Part shown: positions 7,387-15,616 of the stretch, piece after piece
Position numbering within the stretch: position 1 is the first letter of the stretch
Layout of the letters: each line of letters begins with the position of its first letter
Origin: a virus
Strand: one strand, 5' to 3'
Length of the DNA: 41,518 nt
Virus record (IMG/VR): IMGVR_UViG_3300007533_000006
Location: 1-41,518 of that record
The notes under the pieces: generated by a model
What the model saw: only the letters and a program-made list of their open reading frames with translations
Databases searched by the model: none
Told to the model about the DNA's origin: nothing
Translations under genes and position numbers: made by a program

Positions 7387-7645
7387 GCTGCGCATCCTCG
7401 CACACAAATACGGTAAATCCCAGCCGGCGGAGCCGGTCGTGGACCCACCCCTGCAACTTGTACACCTTGGCTCCGGGGCGCTTGAATTCAATGAACACCA
7501 CGTGCTTGCCGGGGGTCAACACCATCCGGTCTGGCATGCCACGGGTGCTCGGGGAGGCCAGCTTAACAGCCCACCACCCCCGTTCCTCCGCCATGCGCAC
7601 AAAACGGTCTTCTATCTGCTTTTCAGTAATCACAAGGACCCCCAT
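7331..7645 (-). CDS. VRR-NUC family nuclease
   Basis: This protein of about 104 residues has the small stand-alone VRR-NUC pattern: TEKQIEDRFVRMAEERGW at the start, then GMPDRMVL with the catalytic Asp, VVFIEFKRP with the E-x-K pair, and a C-terminal LRRLGFTVFVCEDAQHA. These are the PD-(D/E)XK residues of a Holliday-junction-type or structure-specific nuclease. Pairing with an SNF2-type helicase gene is a repeated arrangement in phages. The start is uncertain. ATG 7645 overlaps the end of the upstream gene and lacks a strong ribosome site, and GTG 7633 is an alternative. Confidence 0.85.
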   Translation of the reverse strand: MGVLVITEKQIEDRFVRMAEERGWWAVKLASPSTRGMPDRMVLTPGKHVVFIEFKRPGAKVYKLQGWVHDRLRRLGFTVFVCEDAQHAADQVEASIESEEYRYR

Positions 7646-8324
7646 TGGAACGGCTAAAGTGGCACCACCGGCAGTGGTAACCCGGGTTTGGTTTGTAGTG
7701 CCTATCCGCCAGCATGGGCGCGACCTTGTCATCCCACTCCTGTCGGAGCTTCTCGGCGTCCTCCACTTTGTATACCCCGTCTGGATCTTCTCTGCCGCCC
7801 ACCACTTCCCCAGTGTCTAGGTAGGCCAGCTCCGTTTCTACCTCTTCTACATCCGCAATGGCGTAGAAGGCCCCAGTCGCGTAAAGACGTAGCTGCTCCC
7901 CATATCCGTCCCGGGGTTTTCCTGTCTTCCAATCAGTAACCTTCACCACGCCGGGGCGCAGCACTTCCCAGACGTCAGTCTTAATACGGCACCACGCGTT
8001 CGGTGCGAAGTACTCCGTCTCTTCCCACCGGCTGTTGAAAGCCCAGCTATCCTCTACATGCGCTGTCCCATCCTTGTACATTTCGCGCAGCTTTTCCACT
8101 CTGGTTTTGAACCGGAGCAGGTCCACGGGCATACCCATCAGCTCGCCCTTGATGTACCTCTCGGCCATGTCGTGCACCTGTAGGCCCCGCTCCATCGCTT
8201 TATTCTTGGGTTCCGGCAGCTTCTTGACAAATTTGTAGTACGCCAGCCGGGGGCACTTGCTCCACGTGCCGTAGCGGCTGTAAGACCATGCAGTCATCGC
8301 CGGGGGTAGCTTGCTCTTAGACAT
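7623..8324 (-). CDS. PD-(D/E)XK exonuclease, RecB/Cas4-like
   Basis: This 233-residue protein begins with SYSRYGTWSKCPRLAYYKFV, the opening of RecB-type nuclease domains in which the first Cys can bind an iron-sulfur cluster. GLQVHDMAERYI gives the active-site His, and VVKVTDWKTGKP gives the D-x-K catalytic pair, followed by EQLRLYATGAF. The C terminus has CRWCHF and GPC, completing a likely four-cysteine Fe-S cluster as in Cas4 and AddB. It probably processes DNA ends in replication or recombination. ATG 8324 is preferred, with GGGAG six bases upstream. ATG 8330 overlaps that site. Confidence 0.85.
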   Translation of the reverse strand: MSKSKLPPAMTAWSYSRYGTWSKCPRLAYYKFVKKLPEPKNKAMERGLQVHDMAERYIKGELMGMPVDLLRFKTRVEKLREMYKDGTAHVEDSWAFNSRWEETEYFAPNAWCRIKTDVWEVLRPGVVKVTDWKTGKPRDGYGEQLRLYATGAFYAIADVEEVETELAYLDTGEVVGGREDPDGVYKVEDAEKLRQEWDDKVAPMLADRHYKPNPGYHCRWCHFSRSNGGPCDY

Positions 8325-8326
8325 GA

Positions 8327-8566
8327 TCATCTCCCAACATTGTAAACGGTGCCCAGCTCGGCCACCTCTACGGACAGTATCTCCATACGGGGGAGCTTAC
8401 CTCCCTCGCGCATATGCTCCACCGCCTGCTCCACCCGTGCACGGCTGGGCTTGAACCGCCCGGACCCAGCCAGCCAGATTTCCGCCTGCTGTGGTTCCAG
8501 CACCTGTTTACGGGCGCCTCCAACTCTGGGCGCTGCTACATAATGTACAGTGACACGCCAGAGCAT
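8327..8566 (-). CDS. Small hypothetical protein (79 aa)
   Basis: The ATG at 8566 overlaps the polymerase stop codon as TAATG, which suggests coupled translation. An upstream ATG at 8587 would add seven residues (MARFKKL) and cannot be excluded. The protein has a beta-rich start (WRVTVHYVAAP) and a basic middle (RFKPSRARVEQAVEHMR). No family is recognised. It lies between the DNA polymerase and the RecB-like nuclease, so a replication accessory role is possible but unproven. Confidence 0.6.
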   Translation of the reverse strand: MLWRVTVHYVAAPRVGGARKQVLEPQQAEIWLAGSGRFKPSRARVEQAVEHMREGGKLPRMEILSVEVAELGTVYNVGR

Positions 8567-10425
8567 TAATTTCTTGAATCGCGCCATGATTTGAGTCTTG
8601 CCCAACTGGTGCGGGACCACTTCCCGTCGGAGAGCATGGGTACGTCAAATTCTATGGACTCCATAGCCTGCCGCAGTAGCTCCATCTCTCCGCCGTCTGC
8701 TGGACCTGTTATGACGATTTCGTCATGAACGGTGAGCAGCACCCGCCCATCCCGGGACAGACTGTCGTAGCGGAGGAGAGCTTCCTTAGTGCAGTCCGCT
8801 GCGCTGCCCTGAATTAAGTAGTTGAGTAGCTTATACTCAAAGGTTTGCAGCCGGCCCCTGATCTTCATGGGTGGCTCGCAGTAGTACAGGCGCCCGCCCC
8901 ACGTACGGATTGGCTCGCCCGAACGGCCCATTTTATTCAGGTTCTTAACGAGTACCCGCAACCCCGGGAACTGCCCCAGATACTCATTCTTCAGCCGGCG
9001 GAACGTTTCCACGTCTGTCCCCGCAGCGTCGGCACCTTTGCCGGCGCCCATCCCGTAGATCAAACCGAACCCCGTATTCTTCACAGGCTTTCGACTGAAG
9101 CTGGTACCGAGCCGTTTGTTAATGAGGTACTGGGCTTTCTCGTGCACGTCCATAAAGGGGTCTTCCTTATAGGCATGCATGAGAGCGCCATCCTCAAAGT
9201 GCCCCAGTATGCGGAATTCCTGCTGGCTGTAGTCCCGGACGTATATGCGCCGGTCCTTGCTATCCGGCACTATATAGTCCCGCATCGAGGGAATGGGGGA
9301 CAGCTTTTCGCGCAGGGCCTTGGGCAGCTTGGTTTCCTTGGGGGTGGGGATGTTCTGGAAATTGGGATTACTACTGAGCCGGCCGGTGCGCGTACCTTTG
9401 CTGCCGTTGTTGCTGCGCTCGTCCGCTTGCCGCACTTGGTTCCAACTGGTGTGCATCCACCCGCCCGTGTGCAATGCCTGCTCCAGCCATGGCCGACCAA
9501 AGGTCCGCAGACACACTGTCAGCAGCCCCCGGTACGCCAGCACTTCCACTATTTGTGGGTCCTCTATGGCAAGTGGTAGGTTCTCTTTTGACAAGCTGCG
9601 GTTACCCTTGTCCGTCAGCACCCAGCTCGTGACTTTGCCGGAACGCTCCAGTGCGTCCGCCAGCTCATTAGCGCTGTCTACATCCAGTTCTCGGGCCTTG
9701 AGCCGGCGCCGTAACCAGTTGTCCACCTCCTCCACGGAACGTTCCCACTTATGGACATCACGCCGCAGGCGGTTGGTGGCCAGCGGTACGCCTTGTTTCT
9801 CCTGCCGCAGCAGCAGGGGCATGAGGTTCAGCTCTCGTTGATAGGCTTCCTCCATGTCGTCTTCTAGAATCCGGGGGTAGAACAAGTCATGCAGCTTGCG
9901 GGTACGTATAACGTCCCCCTTGGCGTAGCGTCCTACGAGCCTGCCCGGTGCCCTGCTTATGTAGGCGCCCCAACCGCGCCATGTTTTCGATTTGCCCCGG
10001 CACTCTGGCACATTGGCCATGATCCAATCACGGAGCTCCTCCTGTTCCTCCGGCGGCAGGTCCAACCAGCGCTCCGCCATCGGCTTCAGGGAGAGGCTCT
10101 GGGCGTGCGGGTCCACGAGGAAGGCCTCGAACATGGTATCGTGAAATCCGGCGGTGGGCACCAGTGGCAGGCCGAGGTGCTCGTGGGCGACCTCCAGATC
10201 GAACTTAGCGTTGTGCATCAGGATGGGCCGGCTGCTGTAGGCGGCTCGTAGGCGCTTGACGGCGTCCTCTCGGGTGCAGTTGTTTTCCGTCGGGTGCCCC
10301 CATGCCAGATAAGCAGGGCTCCGCCCGGGCTCCCACAATGCCACCCCCACCGGGCGAGGCGGATAGAAGTCCGGGCGGGGTCCAATGCCCTCTGTCTCAA
10401 AGTCCATGGTTATTGGGGCACGCAT
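8566..10425 (-). CDS. Family A DNA polymerase with 3'-5' exonuclease
   Basis: This 619-residue protein starts at ATG 10425. The exonuclease domain shows DFETEG (residues 7-12), HNAKFDLEV and YAKGD, the three metal-binding motifs. The polymerase domain has motif A DYSQQEFRILGHF, motif B RKPVKNTGFGLIYGMG and motif C VHDEI. The length fits phage enzymes that lack the 5'-3' exonuclease domain. The motif B residue equivalent to Phe762 of E. coli Pol I is Phe. Motif A has QQEFR in place of the usual QIELR, so its fingers-side contacts may be slightly altered. It replicates the phage genome and, if the modification block works before replication, must accept modified dNTPs. Confidence 0.95.
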   Translation of the reverse strand: MRAPITMDFETEGIGPRPDFYPPRPVGVALWEPGRSPAYLAWGHPTENNCTREDAVKRLRAAYSSRPILMHNAKFDLEVAHEHLGLPLVPTAGFHDTMFEAFLVDPHAQSLSLKPMAERWLDLPPEEQEELRDWIMANVPECRGKSKTWRGWGAYISRAPGRLVGRYAKGDVIRTRKLHDLFYPRILEDDMEEAYQRELNLMPLLLRQEKQGVPLATNRLRRDVHKWERSVEEVDNWLRRRLKARELDVDSANELADALERSGKVTSWVLTDKGNRSLSKENLPLAIEDPQIVEVLAYRGLLTVCLRTFGRPWLEQALHTGGWMHTSWNQVRQADERSNNGSKGTRTGRLSSNPNFQNIPTPKETKLPKALREKLSPIPSMRDYIVPDSKDRRIYVRDYSQQEFRILGHFEDGALMHAYKEDPFMDVHEKAQYLINKRLGTSFSRKPVKNTGFGLIYGMGAGKGADAAGTDVETFRRLKNEYLGQFPGLRVLVKNLNKMGRSGEPIRTWGGRLYYCEPPMKIRGRLQTFEYKLLNYLIQGSAADCTKEALLRYDSLSRDGRVLLTVHDEIVITGPADGGEMELLRQAMESIEFDVPMLSDGKWSRTSWARLKSWRDSRN

Positions 10426-10426
10426 T

Positions 10427-10816
10427 TTAGTGGTACCCCTGCTGCGCCAGCCCGGTAAACTCTGCCACCAGCTCTCCATCCGCCGCCAGATTAGCCTCAC
10501 TGAACAGGTGCCATGCTTCCTCAGCATCGTGGTAGCATCGGCCCTGCGTCCAGAGTATGTAGGCCATCAGCCGGGGCCGTTCTTCGGGTGGCGCGCGCAG
10601 CACCCGCGCGGTCACGGCCCGGTGCCAGCTCTGCTTGTCAGCCCCCAGCACGGGGCAGTTGCAGTGCGGGCAGGTGACCAGCACCGGGGCCACGGTGCCA
10701 ATAGGCAGCTCCACGAGCTCATGCTTCTGTGTCTCCTCAAATATGCCCCACCACGTGCAGCCCATAGAAAAGAAAATCAGCTCTCCTATCTGTTGCTGTG
10801 CGTCAATGCTGTCCAT
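10427..10816 (-). CDS. Hypothetical protein with a small Cys cluster (129 aa)
   Basis: The protein starts at ATG 10816 behind GAGGAGG. The middle contains CPHCNCP, which could form part of a zinc site, although a second Cys pair is not clear. The rest is mostly helical and acidic at the end (EEAWHLFSEANLAADGELVAEF). Its stop lies two bases before the polymerase ATG, so the two are probably co-translated. No family is recognised. Confidence 0.65.
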   Translation of the reverse strand: MDSIDAQQQIGELIFFSMGCTWWGIFEETQKHELVELPIGTVAPVLVTCPHCNCPVLGADKQSWHRAVTARVLRAPPEERPRLMAYILWTQGRCYHDAEEAWHLFSEANLAADGELVAEFTGLAQQGYH

Positions 10817-11042
10817 CGTATTCCTCCTCAGGCACGATCTTAGCCCGCTTAACCGTCAGCTCTTCTTCCTTGCGGCGCTTCTCCCACTTGTCCTCAATCT
10901 TCCCAGTTACGTCCTTTTTCCGCCCGTCCTTCGGGGGTGGGTCCATGCTGACACAGCGAAAGATTGAACCAAACGGAGTAGGACTGAACGTGCTGGGCTT
11001 GGCCCGGCCGTGCTTGTCGAATACCGCGTAATATTCACCCAT
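10803..11042 (-). CDS. Small charged hypothetical protein (79 aa)
   Basis: It starts at ATG 11042 with GGGG upstream and overlaps both neighbours (8 bases with the gene before, 14 with the gene after). The N-terminal half (MGEYYAVFDKHGRAKP) may be folded. The C-terminal half is strongly charged (KIEDKWEKRRKEEELTVKRA) and likely a single helix. No family is recognised. Confidence 0.65.
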   Translation of the reverse strand: MGEYYAVFDKHGRAKPSTFSPTPFGSIFRCVSMDPPPKDGRKKDVTGKIEDKWEKRRKEEELTVKRAKIVPEEEYDGQH

Positions 11043-11292
11043 CGGAATCCCCTACATACATATCACGCTTCGTAGCAACGTAAGGTAGAACATGGAATCG
11101 TAGCAGGGCTTCTCGCTCCCTCTGCGCCCGCAGTTTATTCAGCCGATTGTAGAGGCGCTCCAAGTGCCGAGGACGCTTCGGTCCCTGCCACTCCAGCACG
11201 AGGAGCGCCGCTACCTGTTCCTCGGTCAGCCCGTGGAGGTGTCGGTTAAGCAGCCTCCACGTTCTGCCGTACTGCCATACCTCATGGTCCAT
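11035..11292 (-). CDS. Small basic hypothetical protein (85 aa)
   Basis: The protein starts at ATG 11292. No strong ribosome site is seen, and coupling to the gene ending at 11298 is likely. The sequence is helical and basic (LERLYNRLNKLRAQREREALLR), with a segment GLTEEQVAALLVLEW that could be a short helix-turn-helix-like or coiled region. The function is unknown. Confidence 0.6.
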   Translation of the reverse strand: MDHEVWQYGRTWRLLNRHLHGLTEEQVAALLVLEWQGPKRPRHLERLYNRLNKLRAQREREALLRFHVLPYVATKRDMYVGDSDG

Positions 11293-11297
11293 GTAGG

Positions 11298-12101
11298 TTA
11301 TCGTGCGCTACGCCGGGCCTTGCCCCCAGCGCTGCGAGCTTTGTTTGCCGGCCCCCGGCGCTTGGGCTTGTTACGCTCCTCCGGCGGGATGTAGTTGGTG
11401 AGATCGTAGGGCATGGTCAGATCCTCGATGATCTCATCCCGCTTGGCTAGCAGCGCCGCGATCTGTTCCTTGCCCTCCACAGCTCCCACGAAGGAGAACT
11501 TGATCTCCGGATATTCGGAGTCCATGACCAGCTCCATCTCCGTAACCACGGCCAGCGGCGGCAGCTTCATGGTGCGGGTGAGCTTCTTGACATAGCTTGC
11601 CCAGTACTTGAGCGATGTTGGAGGCACGCGCAACATGGCGACTTCAGCTTCTTCCACCCCTCCATTCTCCAGATCATCCATGTGTAGCAGGGCCAACCGG
11701 CGCCCGTTCTTGCAGGCTTTGCCGCGTCCGGTGTCCGCAGTACCCCATTCGTTCTGTGGGCAATCAATGCAGAGCTCCGACTGCGGCTCCGGTGCATCCT
11801 CATGCGGTGCCAGATCCTCCTCTGCGCCCCGGGCCACGGCAAAGCAGACCGGGCTGGAAGGATTGTCTGGGTCGAAGCCGCCGACATAGTAGGCGTTATC
11901 CAGACAGTGCTCCAGCACCACGCACTGGAATGGGTTGCCCAGAATCTCCTCGCGGAACGTAAAGTTTCCTCCTCGGATGGAAATATAGCTGCCGCCGCCG
12001 CCGACCCGGGCCTCCATCCCGGCGGATTCCTCCGCCAGTGCTGCCAGCCGTTCGTCGTAGTTGATGACTTCCTTACCCGTAGTACCTTTTCTCGTTGCCA
12101 T
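11298..12101 (-). CDS. Zinc-ribbon replication-associated protein, possibly ssDNA-binding
   Basis: This 267-residue protein has a middle segment with CIDCPQNEWG and GRGKACKNGRRLALL, a Cys-rich loop followed by a conserved basic patch found in many phage early proteins. Upstream is a beta-rich region (YISIRGGNFTFREEIL) with another Cys pair. The C-terminal third has an acidic stretch and ends with a basic Lys/Arg-rich tail (KPKRRGPANKARS). The genomic place, just upstream of the polymerase in a replication operon, fits a single-stranded DNA-binding or primase-loading protein. The sequence does not prove this. ATG 12101 overlaps the upstream stop as TAATG. Confidence 0.6.
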   Translation of the reverse strand: MATRKGTTGKEVINYDERLAALAEESAGMEARVGGGGSYISIRGGNFTFREEILGNPFQCVVLEHCLDNAYYVGGFDPDNPSSPVCFAVARGAEEDLAPHEDAPEPQSELCIDCPQNEWGTADTGRGKACKNGRRLALLHMDDLENGGVEEAEVAMLRVPPTSLKYWASYVKKLTRTMKLPPLAVVTEMELVMDSEYPEIKFSFVGAVEGKEQIAALLAKRDEIIEDLTMPYDLTNYIPPEERNKPKRRGPANKARSAGGKARRSAR

Positions 12102-12334
12102 TACTGCTCTCCGTCGTCTTCTGCCTGTCGTGGCAGGCTGGAAAAATCCCGCGCCCGTGCCGCGAACCGTTCCAGCAGGTCCGCGACATTTTCGGCACAG
12201 TCTTTGCAGGCCCGGAACCCGAGGCTCGGGGCCATGGTAATTTCAATCACAAAGCGGTTGGAACGCTTACAGTAGTTGCAGGAGCCGAGCGCCCGGCTCG
12301 GCCCCACCGTGATGCTGTGGTTGATCCTTGTCAC
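12101..12334 (-). CDS. Small zinc-finger-like protein (77 aa)
   Basis: Two Cys pairs, CNYC around residue 19 and CKDC around 43, can form a treble-clef or zinc-ribbon site. The start is GTG 12334 with AAGGAG about 9 bases upstream. No ATG in this frame lies nearer. The remainder is helical (ENVADLLERFAARARDF). It probably binds nucleic acid or protein. No specific function is recognised. Confidence 0.65.
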   Translation of the reverse strand: MTRINHSITVGPSRALGSCNYCKRSNRFVIEITMAPSLGFRACKDCAENVADLLERFAARARDFSSLPRQAEDDGEQ

Positions 12335-12340
12335 AGCATG

Positions 12341-12556
12341 TCACTCCTTAATAAGGATCTTCAGGCGTGCCCGTAGGTTGCTAGCTAACCAGAGGCGCCG
12401 ATTCCAAAATACGCGCAGCTCCCGGACCTCACCATCATCACAGGGCTCCTCCATCACCGACTCCAGCCGGTCTGTCGATTCTTCCACCTCCGTCACTACC
12501 GCCTCCAGCAGCAGCCGCGCCTCCTCGTCGGTCATCTCCAGTCGCACGGTACTCAT
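12341..12556 (-). CDS. Small acidic helical protein (71 aa)
   Basis: The protein starts at ATG 12556, which overlaps the previous stop as ATGA. It is acidic in the first half (MTDEEARLLLEAVVTEVEE) and basic in the second (FWNRRLWLASNLRARLKILI), and is likely a helical hairpin. No family is recognised. Confidence 0.6.
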   Translation of the reverse strand: MSTVRLEMTDEEARLLLEAVVTEVEESTDRLESVMEEPCDDGEVRELRVFWNRRLWLASNLRARLKILIKE

Positions 12557-12951
12557 GTCCGCCGCACCTGCAAGCTCACCCGGGTGAACGACTCCACGCC
12601 GGGCACCTGTTTCTTATCGGCCCACCGTTCACGCACTGCGGTGATGGAAACCCGGCGCTGGAGCAGATCATAACTCTTAGTGCGGGCGATGTACTTGTAC
12701 AGCGCGTCCCAGTCGTTGACGTTGGCTACCTCATCACGCTTTAGGTAGATCAGTTTGTCACCCTTGCGAACTTGGCTCAGCTCATCCTTGGTGAAGTTCT
12801 GCAATAAATGCTCTTCCGCTTGGTCCCGGTATTGCTTGGCTTCCTTGGCAATGGCGGCGAGTTCCTTGGACTGCTCGTCCAGTGTTAGGAACTCATCAAT
12901 TGCATTGGCCAGCCGCGCATAACCGTTCTTCTTCGGTTTAATGAGCTTCAT
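12553..12951 (-). CDS. Hypothetical early protein with coiled coil (132 aa)
   Basis: ATG 12951 (MKLIKPKKNG) is chosen because GGAGG lies 8 bases upstream. An in-frame ATG at 12966 lacks this spacing. Residues 20-60 form a likely coiled coil (SKELAAIAKEAKQYRDQAEE). The C-terminal half has VNDWDALYKYIARTKSYDLL and a basic end. Similar layouts occur in phage early regions without known function. A terminator lies immediately upstream, so the gene needs readthrough or an unseen promoter. Confidence 0.65.
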   Translation of the reverse strand: MKLIKPKKNGYARLANAIDEFLTLDEQSKELAAIAKEAKQYRDQAEEHLLQNFTKDELSQVRKGDKLIYLKRDEVANVNDWDALYKYIARTKSYDLLQRRVSITAVRERWADKKQVPGVESFTRVSLQVRRT

Positions 12952-12970
12952 GGTCTGTTCCTCCATTCAA

Positions 12971-13021
12971 AAGAAAAAAGGCCCGTGGCTGCTCAAGGGG
13001 GCGAGAGGTTAGCCACGGGCC
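12971..13021 (-). terminator. Rho-independent terminator
   Basis: A perfect 11-bp stem (GGCCCGTGGCT and AGCCACGGGCC) with a 20-base loop is followed on the minus strand by TTTTTTCTTTT. It sits just after the 94-residue gene at 13028. It would reduce transcription from the primase side into the polymerase and helicase genes, a likely early-control point. Confidence 0.85.
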
Positions 13022-13027
13022 AAGGGG

Positions 13028-13312
13028 TCATTCCGCGTCCAGTGGGGGAACCCCGGGGGACGTGGTGAACTCATAATCTTCCTTGCACTTGCGCAAGTCA
13101 GTCACGGGGTCATCCTTCAGGACGTCGTCGTCAAGGAGCAGCTCATCCACCACAAGGTACACTCCGTCGTAGATAGTGAATTCAACCTGACTGGTTGCGT
13201 AGCGCAGCTCCATCACCTTCACTACCTCGTGAGTCCGAGCGTCGTGCATGGTTACCCGCACACTGATGTCGTCCCCTGCGTCGGCATTTTCGATGCGAAC
13301 CTGCTTGGTCAT
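13028..13312 (-). CDS. Small acidic hypothetical protein (94 aa)
   Basis: ATG 13312 (MTKQVRIENADAGDD) has GGAGG five bases upstream. The protein is acidic and beta-rich (SVRVTMHDARTHEVVKVMEL, then VYLVVDELLLDDDVLKDD). Acidic early proteins of this size may mimic DNA or bind host proteins, but no such family is recognised here. It is flanked by a promoter-like sequence upstream and a strong terminator downstream, so it could be expressed as a single-gene unit. Confidence 0.65.
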   Translation of the reverse strand: MTKQVRIENADAGDDISVRVTMHDARTHEVVKVMELRYATSQVEFTIYDGVYLVVDELLLDDDVLKDDPVTDLRKCKEDYEFTTSPGVPPLDAE

Positions 13313-13333
13313 TGAGGCCTCCATTTAGCCGCT

Positions 13334-13363
13334 TGTATAACCCTAGCACCCATAGTACAGCAA
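13334..13363 (-). promoter_or_regulatory. Weak promoter candidate before the 94-residue gene
   Basis: On the minus strand TTGCTG (13363-13358) and TATACA (13339-13334) are separated by 18 bases, in the short gap between the primase gene stop and the next start. Both boxes are imperfect. Support comes mainly from the position before an apparently self-contained gene with its own terminator. Confidence 0.35.
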
Positions 13364-13386
13364 AACCTTACGGACCCAAACAAACC

Positions 13387-15387
13387 TTAGTATTTCTGGC
13401 GTGGGGGCTTGGGCACACGCTCCTCGACATGAGCCACCCAAGCGGCTGACTCTTGCCGCGCCCAATGGTCCGCGTTGCGCACGGCGTACAGGCGCGTGGC
13501 GGCACCTTCCATCTTGACCACCCGCTGCAATATGCCTTGCCGCTTGAGCTCCCGACCGAGCCCTGTCGTAGTCACTCTGGTGCGACCGTCGGGATCATAG
13601 AAGTTACGGAGCTGATGGTTGGTAAACAGGTCGCCCGGGGCGGGGGTACCGTCGAGCTGCACGGCGCTATCGGGGTCCTGCTTCAGCAGTGCCACCCATG
13701 CAGAAAGGTCACTGCGGCTGTGGTACACCATCTCCTCTTTTGCCGTGGTCAACGGTGGGCGGGCTTTGGGATTGAATCCGGTGATGTCATAGTGGAGCAG
13801 GTAGTCAAAGAGGTGTTCCGGGCCGGTGGTGCGCATCCAGTGGTCGTAATAATCGTAGAAGCTGTCCTCCAGTGGTTGCTGGTTAAGCTCCCAGACGAAC
13901 AAGCGCCGGTCCTGATCGTCGATGAAGAAGGCATCGGGGTGGTTGCTGGTGAAGTAGTAGTTAATGACGTCCGGCAATGTGTACTCGTGCAGGTACTTCT
14001 CTTTTATGCGTATGCGCTCACGGGTGATAAGATTCTTGATTGTGTCCGCTTCCTTACGCTGGTCTGTTCCTACGATTTCGCTGCCCATAATAAACTGCTT
14101 ATTCACCGCCCACTCGTTGAACTGACTCAGCAGGTCCGCTTGCTGTATCTCTTCGAAGTTCTGGCCGAAGATGCGCCCCAGCGTTTCCCCAATAAGGGTC
14201 TTGCCGGTGCCGGTGGTGCGCCCCCATATCAGCACGGCGCTATAGAGCTTGACACCCGGACACTGGAATTGATAGGCACACCACTGCTCAAACCAGTGGC
14301 GCTCTTTGGGTGCGCCTTTAAACACGTAGCTCAGCAGCTCGTCCCAGGGTTCTATGTCCCCGGGCACGGGTTGGCACCCCCAACCGTTCCAGAGATTGTA
14401 TTTGTCGTCCTCTAGGATCTTCTCCTCTCCGGGGCGATAGGTAATGCTGTCCAATTCAAAGCGGTGCTCCCATGCGAGCCACGCCTTGGCCGCAGGCTTT
14501 TTCTTTATCTTGCCGTCCGCCAGCTCCTCATAGTAATGTCGGTTGGCGTAGGCGTGTTCTACAAAAGCACTAGCGGATAACCTGCGGCCGTCCCCCAAAC
14601 TCACAATGATGCCCGGGCTGCGGATATACACCACCTCCGTATTGAGCTGCCACAGCTCCTCCGCGAGGGAAAAGGGGTCAGCTTCCTGCGTCAACGCTAT
14701 AAAGTCCTCCGGCCCCGTGGCTACCAGATAGTCGTCCAACCCTGTTTTCTCCATTCCCTCCAGCGTTGGAAGCTTGACCACGTAGGGCCTAGCGCCCCGG
14801 GCCATGAGCTCGCGGGCCAAGCGGACTAGTGCTATACGCACCTGTTCGTTACGGTCGGAATCAGAGTCGAACACTAGGAACACCTGCCGATCCTTCCATT
14901 GGATGCCTTGCAGGTCGGGGATCCACGGTTGGCTCGCGCTGGCACTACGCCAGTTGTATACGCCACCGAGCCCAATGGTGGCAAAGCCGTGTCGCACTCC
15001 GCAGGCAGCTTTGAGCTCTCCTTCCGTAAGGTAGAGAGGGACGTCCTTGTCCTTTATCACCTCGCACCAATTAAAGTTGAGTGGGGGGAAATATACCTGC
15101 GGTCCTTCATTCGGCGGTTGGGTGTACTTATGCCACCGCTTGGTCCCGGCGCCTCCAAAGCCCTTGGGCTTTTGCAGATAGCGTATCCGGTAGAACGGGC
15201 GGGGCTTGCCGTCCGTCTCAAAATAAGGGATTTGTAAAGCGGGGAGTTTTGCGTGGCCTAGCGCTGCTGTCTGCTCTGGCCTTAATGGTTTAAGGCCCAG
15301 CGCTTTAGCGTCACGTTGTGTAAGCCCCGATTCCTGGATCTTGCGCTTGGCGAGCTGCGCCTCTGTGATCTTATAAACTGCTGCCAT
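13387..15387 (-). CDS. Primase-helicase: TOPRIM-like (DUF3854) plus SF3/DUF5906-type helicase
   Basis: This 666-residue protein has an N-terminal TOPRIM-like domain with LTEGELKAAC (the acidic E) and VFLVFDSDSD (the DxD), then VVKLPTLEGMEKTGLDDYL, as in DUF3854. The C-terminal half is a superfamily 3-type AAA+ helicase with Walker A GRTTGTGKT near residue 388, QFIMGSEIVGTDQRK as Walker B/sensor region, and YYFTSNHPDAFFIDDQDRR as the sensor and arginine-finger region. This resembles the D5/DUF5906 helicase used with NrS-1-type and other phage primases. It probably opens the origin and primes synthesis for the family A polymerase. ATG 15387 has GGAGAG upstream. It is the first gene next to the repeat-rich intergenic region. 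Confidence 0.85.
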   Translation of the reverse strand: MAAVYKITEAQLAKRKIQESGLTQRDAKALGLKPLRPEQTAALGHAKLPALQIPYFETDGKPRPFYRIRYLQKPKGFGGAGTKRWHKYTQPPNEGPQVYFPPLNFNWCEVIKDKDVPLYLTEGELKAACGVRHGFATIGLGGVYNWRSASASQPWIPDLQGIQWKDRQVFLVFDSDSDRNEQVRIALVRLARELMARGARPYVVKLPTLEGMEKTGLDDYLVATGPEDFIALTQEADPFSLAEELWQLNTEVVYIRSPGIIVSLGDGRRLSASAFVEHAYANRHYYEELADGKIKKKPAAKAWLAWEHRFELDSITYRPGEEKILEDDKYNLWNGWGCQPVPGDIEPWDELLSYVFKGAPKERHWFEQWCAYQFQCPGVKLYSAVLIWGRTTGTGKTLIGETLGRIFGQNFEEIQQADLLSQFNEWAVNKQFIMGSEIVGTDQRKEADTIKNLITRERIRIKEKYLHEYTLPDVINYYFTSNHPDAFFIDDQDRRLFVWELNQQPLEDSFYDYYDHWMRTTGPEHLFDYLLHYDITGFNPKARPPLTTAKEEMVYHSRSDLSAWVALLKQDPDSAVQLDGTPAPGDLFTNHQLRNFYDPDGRTRVTTTGLGRELKRQGILQRVVKMEGAATRLYAVRNADHWARQESAAWVAHVEERVPKPPRQKY

Positions 15388-15499
15388 TTGTCTCTCCGCG
15401 TTGCCCGCTGGGAACCCAATCCCAGAGGTTAAAAGTAGGCGCCAACCCCCGGTCCAGAGTGCGCGGAACACCCTGCGCCGGAATGGAGGTAACGGCTAG

Positions 15500-15575
15500 G
15501 TGGGTCAGACCTTACCGGGGGCCGGCCCCTACCCCGACAACGTATGTCGGTCTGCACACCTTAATAGGTGCCCAC
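15500..15575. other. Structured inverted-repeat element
   Basis: Several complementary segments nest here. GTGGG (15500-15504) pairs with CCCAC (15571-15575), CAGACC (15506-15511) pairs with GGTCTG (15549-15554), and three local hairpins lie inside: GGGGCCGGCCCC (15518-15529), CCGACA/TGTCGG (15534-15550) and CACCT/AGGTG (15557-15570). The outer parts can form a branched fold on either strand. On the minus strand it would be in the 5' leader of the primase-helicase mRNA. It has no tRNA features (no T loop or anticodon arm of the right length). A leader RNA, or part of the origin, is possible. Confidence 0.4.
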
Positions 15576-15616
15576 GGTGGAGGCAAACCAACCGCGTAAG
15601 TTGTTGTTTCCAGCTC

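Noticed and set aside
15500-15575. Structured element as a tRNA gene
   Set aside because: Stem lengths do not fit a cloverleaf and there is no T loop or plausible anticodon loop.
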